A stretch of DNA of 13,753 nucleotides from JAYSFC01 sp041913505 (lineage in GTDB: Bacteria > Pseudomonadota > Gammaproteobacteria > Burkholderiales > Burkholderiaceae_C): contig JAYSFC010000106.1 in the NCBI GenBank assembly GCA_041913505.1, positions 1 to 13,753 of the forward strand, given 5' to 3'. Under the pieces are notes generated by a model, which saw only the letters and a program-made list of their open reading frames with translations, made no database searches and was not told the origin of the DNA. A program made the position numbers and the translations under genes. Every line of letters begins with the position of its first letter. The stretch's first letter is position 1. Of this stretch, positions 12,626-13,753 are shown one piece after another.

Positions 12626-13186
12626 TTATTTCCAGCGCAGCGGCTCCACGTGCACGCTGCCCAGGTTGCTGCTGAGCGTGAGCGCGCCTTCCTGCACCGT
12701 GGCCTGCAGCTGCATGCTGCGCTCGGCCAGGGTGGCCAGTTGCTGCGAAGCCTCGGCGGGCAGGCGCCAGACCTGCAGCTTATCGAGGCGCGTGAGCTTG
12801 CTCTCGATGCCCTTCCACCACACCTCGGCAGCGTGGTGGAAGCAGTACACCACCACGGCATCGGCCTTGCTGCAGGCCTTGGCGAGCGGCTTGTCCTCGG
12901 GCTGGCCGACCTCGATCCACAAGCGCTTGCGGCCCGTGAAGTCGGTGAGCGAGGCATCCGGATCGTCCGGGTCCGACAGGCCCGCGCCGAAAGCCAGCGT
13001 GCCGTCGCCGTTGCAGGTGTCCTGCAGTTCGTGGGCCTGCAGCGCCAGCGCCACGAGGCGCACCATCATGCGCTCATCGGTCTCGCTCGGGTGGCGCGCC
13101 AGCGTGAGCGCATGGTCGGCGTAGTAGCCGTGGTCGATGTCGGCGATCGCGAGGTTCGCCTTGAAGATGGTGGACTTGAGCGCCAT
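12626..13186 (-). CDS. yaeQ: YaeQ family protein (PD-(D/E)XK-like fold)
   Basis: This is a 186-aa protein of the length usual for YaeQ (about 180). It starts MALKSTIFKANLAIADIDHG and contains HPSETDERMMVRLVAL (32-47), SDPDDPDASLTDFTGRKRLW (71-90), IEVGQPEDKPLAKACSKADA (91-110) and VVVYCFHHAAEVWWK (111-125). These are the conserved blocks of the family. The fold resembles PD-(D/E)XK nucleases, with Asp and Glu residues in the DPDDPD and WIEVGQ segments as candidate site residues. Activity is not established; an old link to RfaH-like antitermination was later questioned. The ATG at 13186 has GGAAG 7 nt upstream. It lies 76 bp after purB on the same strand, with a hairpin in between, so it may be partly independent. 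Confidence 0.93.
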   Translation of the reverse strand: MALKSTIFKANLAIADIDHGYYADHALTLARHPSETDERMMVRLVALALQAHELQDTCNGDGTLAFGAGLSDPDDPDASLTDFTGRKRLWIEVGQPEDKPLAKACSKADAVVVYCFHHAAEVWWKGIESKLTRLDKLQVWRLPAEASQQLATLAERSMQLQATVQEGALTLSSNLGSVHVEPLRWK

Positions 13187-13206
13187 GGGCGTGCTTCCAA
13201 AATAAG

Positions 13207-13241
13207 AGCTGCCCGCGCTCGTGGGACAAGCGCGGGCAGGC
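13207..13241 (-). terminator. Hairpin terminator between purB and yaeQ
   Basis: CTGCCCGCGCT (13209-13219) and AGCGCGGGCAG (13229-13239) form a perfect 11-bp stem with a 9-nt loop. On the minus strand the stem is followed by CTCTTATTTT, a weak T-rich tract, consistent with partial termination of purB transcription. The T-tract runs into the yaeQ ribosome binding site. Confidence 0.6.
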
Positions 13242-13262
13242 AAAAAGGCTAAAAATTCGGTC

Positions 13263-13753
13263 TCAGACGCGGCGTGCGAGCTCGGCGGCCTTGCCGATGT
13301 AGCTCGCGGGCGTCATGGCCAGCAGGCGGTCCTTCTCGGCCTGGGGGATTTCCAGGCTCTGGATCAGGCCGTGCAGCGCCTCGGCCGTCACGGTCTTGCC
13401 GCGCGTGACCTCCTTGAGCTTCTCGTAGGCGCCCGCCACGCCGAAGCGGCGCATCACGGTCTGGATGGGCTCGGCCAGCACTTCCCAGCTCGCGTCGAGG
13501 TCGGCGGCCAGCGCTTCCTCGTTCAGTTCGAGCTTGTTCAGGCCCGTCATCAGCGAGGTGTAGGCCAGGGTGGCGTAGCCCAGCGCCACGCCAATGTTGC
13601 GCAGCACCGTGCTGTCGGTGAGGTCACGCTGCCAGCGGCTGATGGGCAGCTTCTCGGCCAAGTGCTTGAGCAGCGCGTTGGCCAGGCCCAGGTTGCCCTC
13701 GGCGTTCTCGAAGTCGATGGGGTTGACCTTGTGCGGCATGGTGGACGAGCCGA
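13263..13753 (-). CDS. purB: Adenylosuccinate lyase, C-terminal part (gene runs off the window)
   Basis: The last 163 codons are present; the N-terminal part lies beyond the right edge. The visible sequence begins with GSSTMPHKVNPIDFENAEGN, the signature loop of the fumarase/adenylosuccinate lyase superfamily, including the mobile catalytic serines. It continues with KLPISRWQRDLTDSTVLRNI and LAEPIQTVMRRFG, both typical of PurB of the E. coli type. PurB works in de novo purine synthesis (SAICAR to AICAR) and in AMP synthesis (adenylosuccinate to AMP), in both cases releasing fumarate. The apparent start at MPHKVNP is an internal methionine, since the frame stays open upstream to the window end. 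A hairpin follows the TGA. Confidence 0.96.
   Translation of the reverse strand, partial: GSSTMPHKVNPIDFENAEGNLGLANALLKHLAEKLPISRWQRDLTDSTVLRNIGVALGYATLAYTSLMTGLNKLELNEEALAADLDASWEVLAEPIQTVMRRFGVAGAYEKLKEVTRGKTVTAEALHGLIQSLEIPQAEKDRLLAMTPASYIGKAAELARRV

Noticed and set aside
13263..13739. Short complete gene starting at MPHKVNP
   Set aside because: The frame continues upstream to the window edge with GSST, so this is the internal signature of purB, not a separate start.
1..13753. CRISPR arrays, insertion sequences, tRNA or rRNA genes, toxin-antitoxin or defence systems
   Set aside because: No regularly spaced repeats, transposase motifs, cloverleaf-like sequences, rRNA segments or defence-type proteins were seen on either strand.

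Overview
The window looks like a chromosomal segment of a high-GC betaproteobacterium, most likely in the Burkholderiales and probably Comamonadaceae (Acidovorax-like). This rests on codon use, on SucCD next to a TerC protein, on a pilin/PglL/TfpZ cassette, and on DUF1289, YaeQ and M48-TPR proteins of the type common in that group. The assignment is inference; no rRNA or other taxonomic marker is present.

Layout, left to right. (1) 1-1105: the end of sucC and all of sucD (succinyl-CoA synthetase), then a dense cluster of hairpins. (2) 1237-1917: a first TerC-family membrane protein. (3) 2278-3758: a PP2C-type Ser/Thr phosphatase followed by a protein with one canonical and one degenerate FHA domain. 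(4) 3759-7240: a type IV pilin module. A sigma-54 promoter with upstream TGTC motifs drives pilA. A strong intrinsic terminator follows. Then come pglL (PglL/Wzy-type O-oligosaccharyltransferase) and a TfpX/TfpZ-like pilin accessory gene, overlapping by 14 bp. pglL and tfpZ are visibly less GC-rich than their surroundings. (5) 7322-9457: divergent moaC (minus) and a secreted M48 metallopeptidase with a TPR-like tail (plus). (6) 9425-11046, minus strand: a probable operon of a second TerC protein, an uncharacterised 155-aa protein with a C-terminal hydrophobic tail, and a small PF04020-type membrane protein. (7) 11158-11285, minus strand: a clear yybP-ykoY (manganese) riboswitch in the leader of that second terC. 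(8) 11482-13753: a DUF3717/DUF1289-type Cys-rich protein (plus), then a GNAT acetyltransferase, yaeQ and the C-terminal part of purB (all minus).

Most genes are recognisable housekeeping or accessory families. No CRISPR array, transposase, phage gene cluster or tRNA was seen, and I did not find a clearly new multi-gene system. The best leads are regulatory: the Mn riboswitch with self-complementary sequence that could form its switch; the possibility that an unknown tail-anchored protein is under its control; the terminator-before-start arrangement in front of both pglL and the first terC; and the lower-GC pilin glycosylation cassette.
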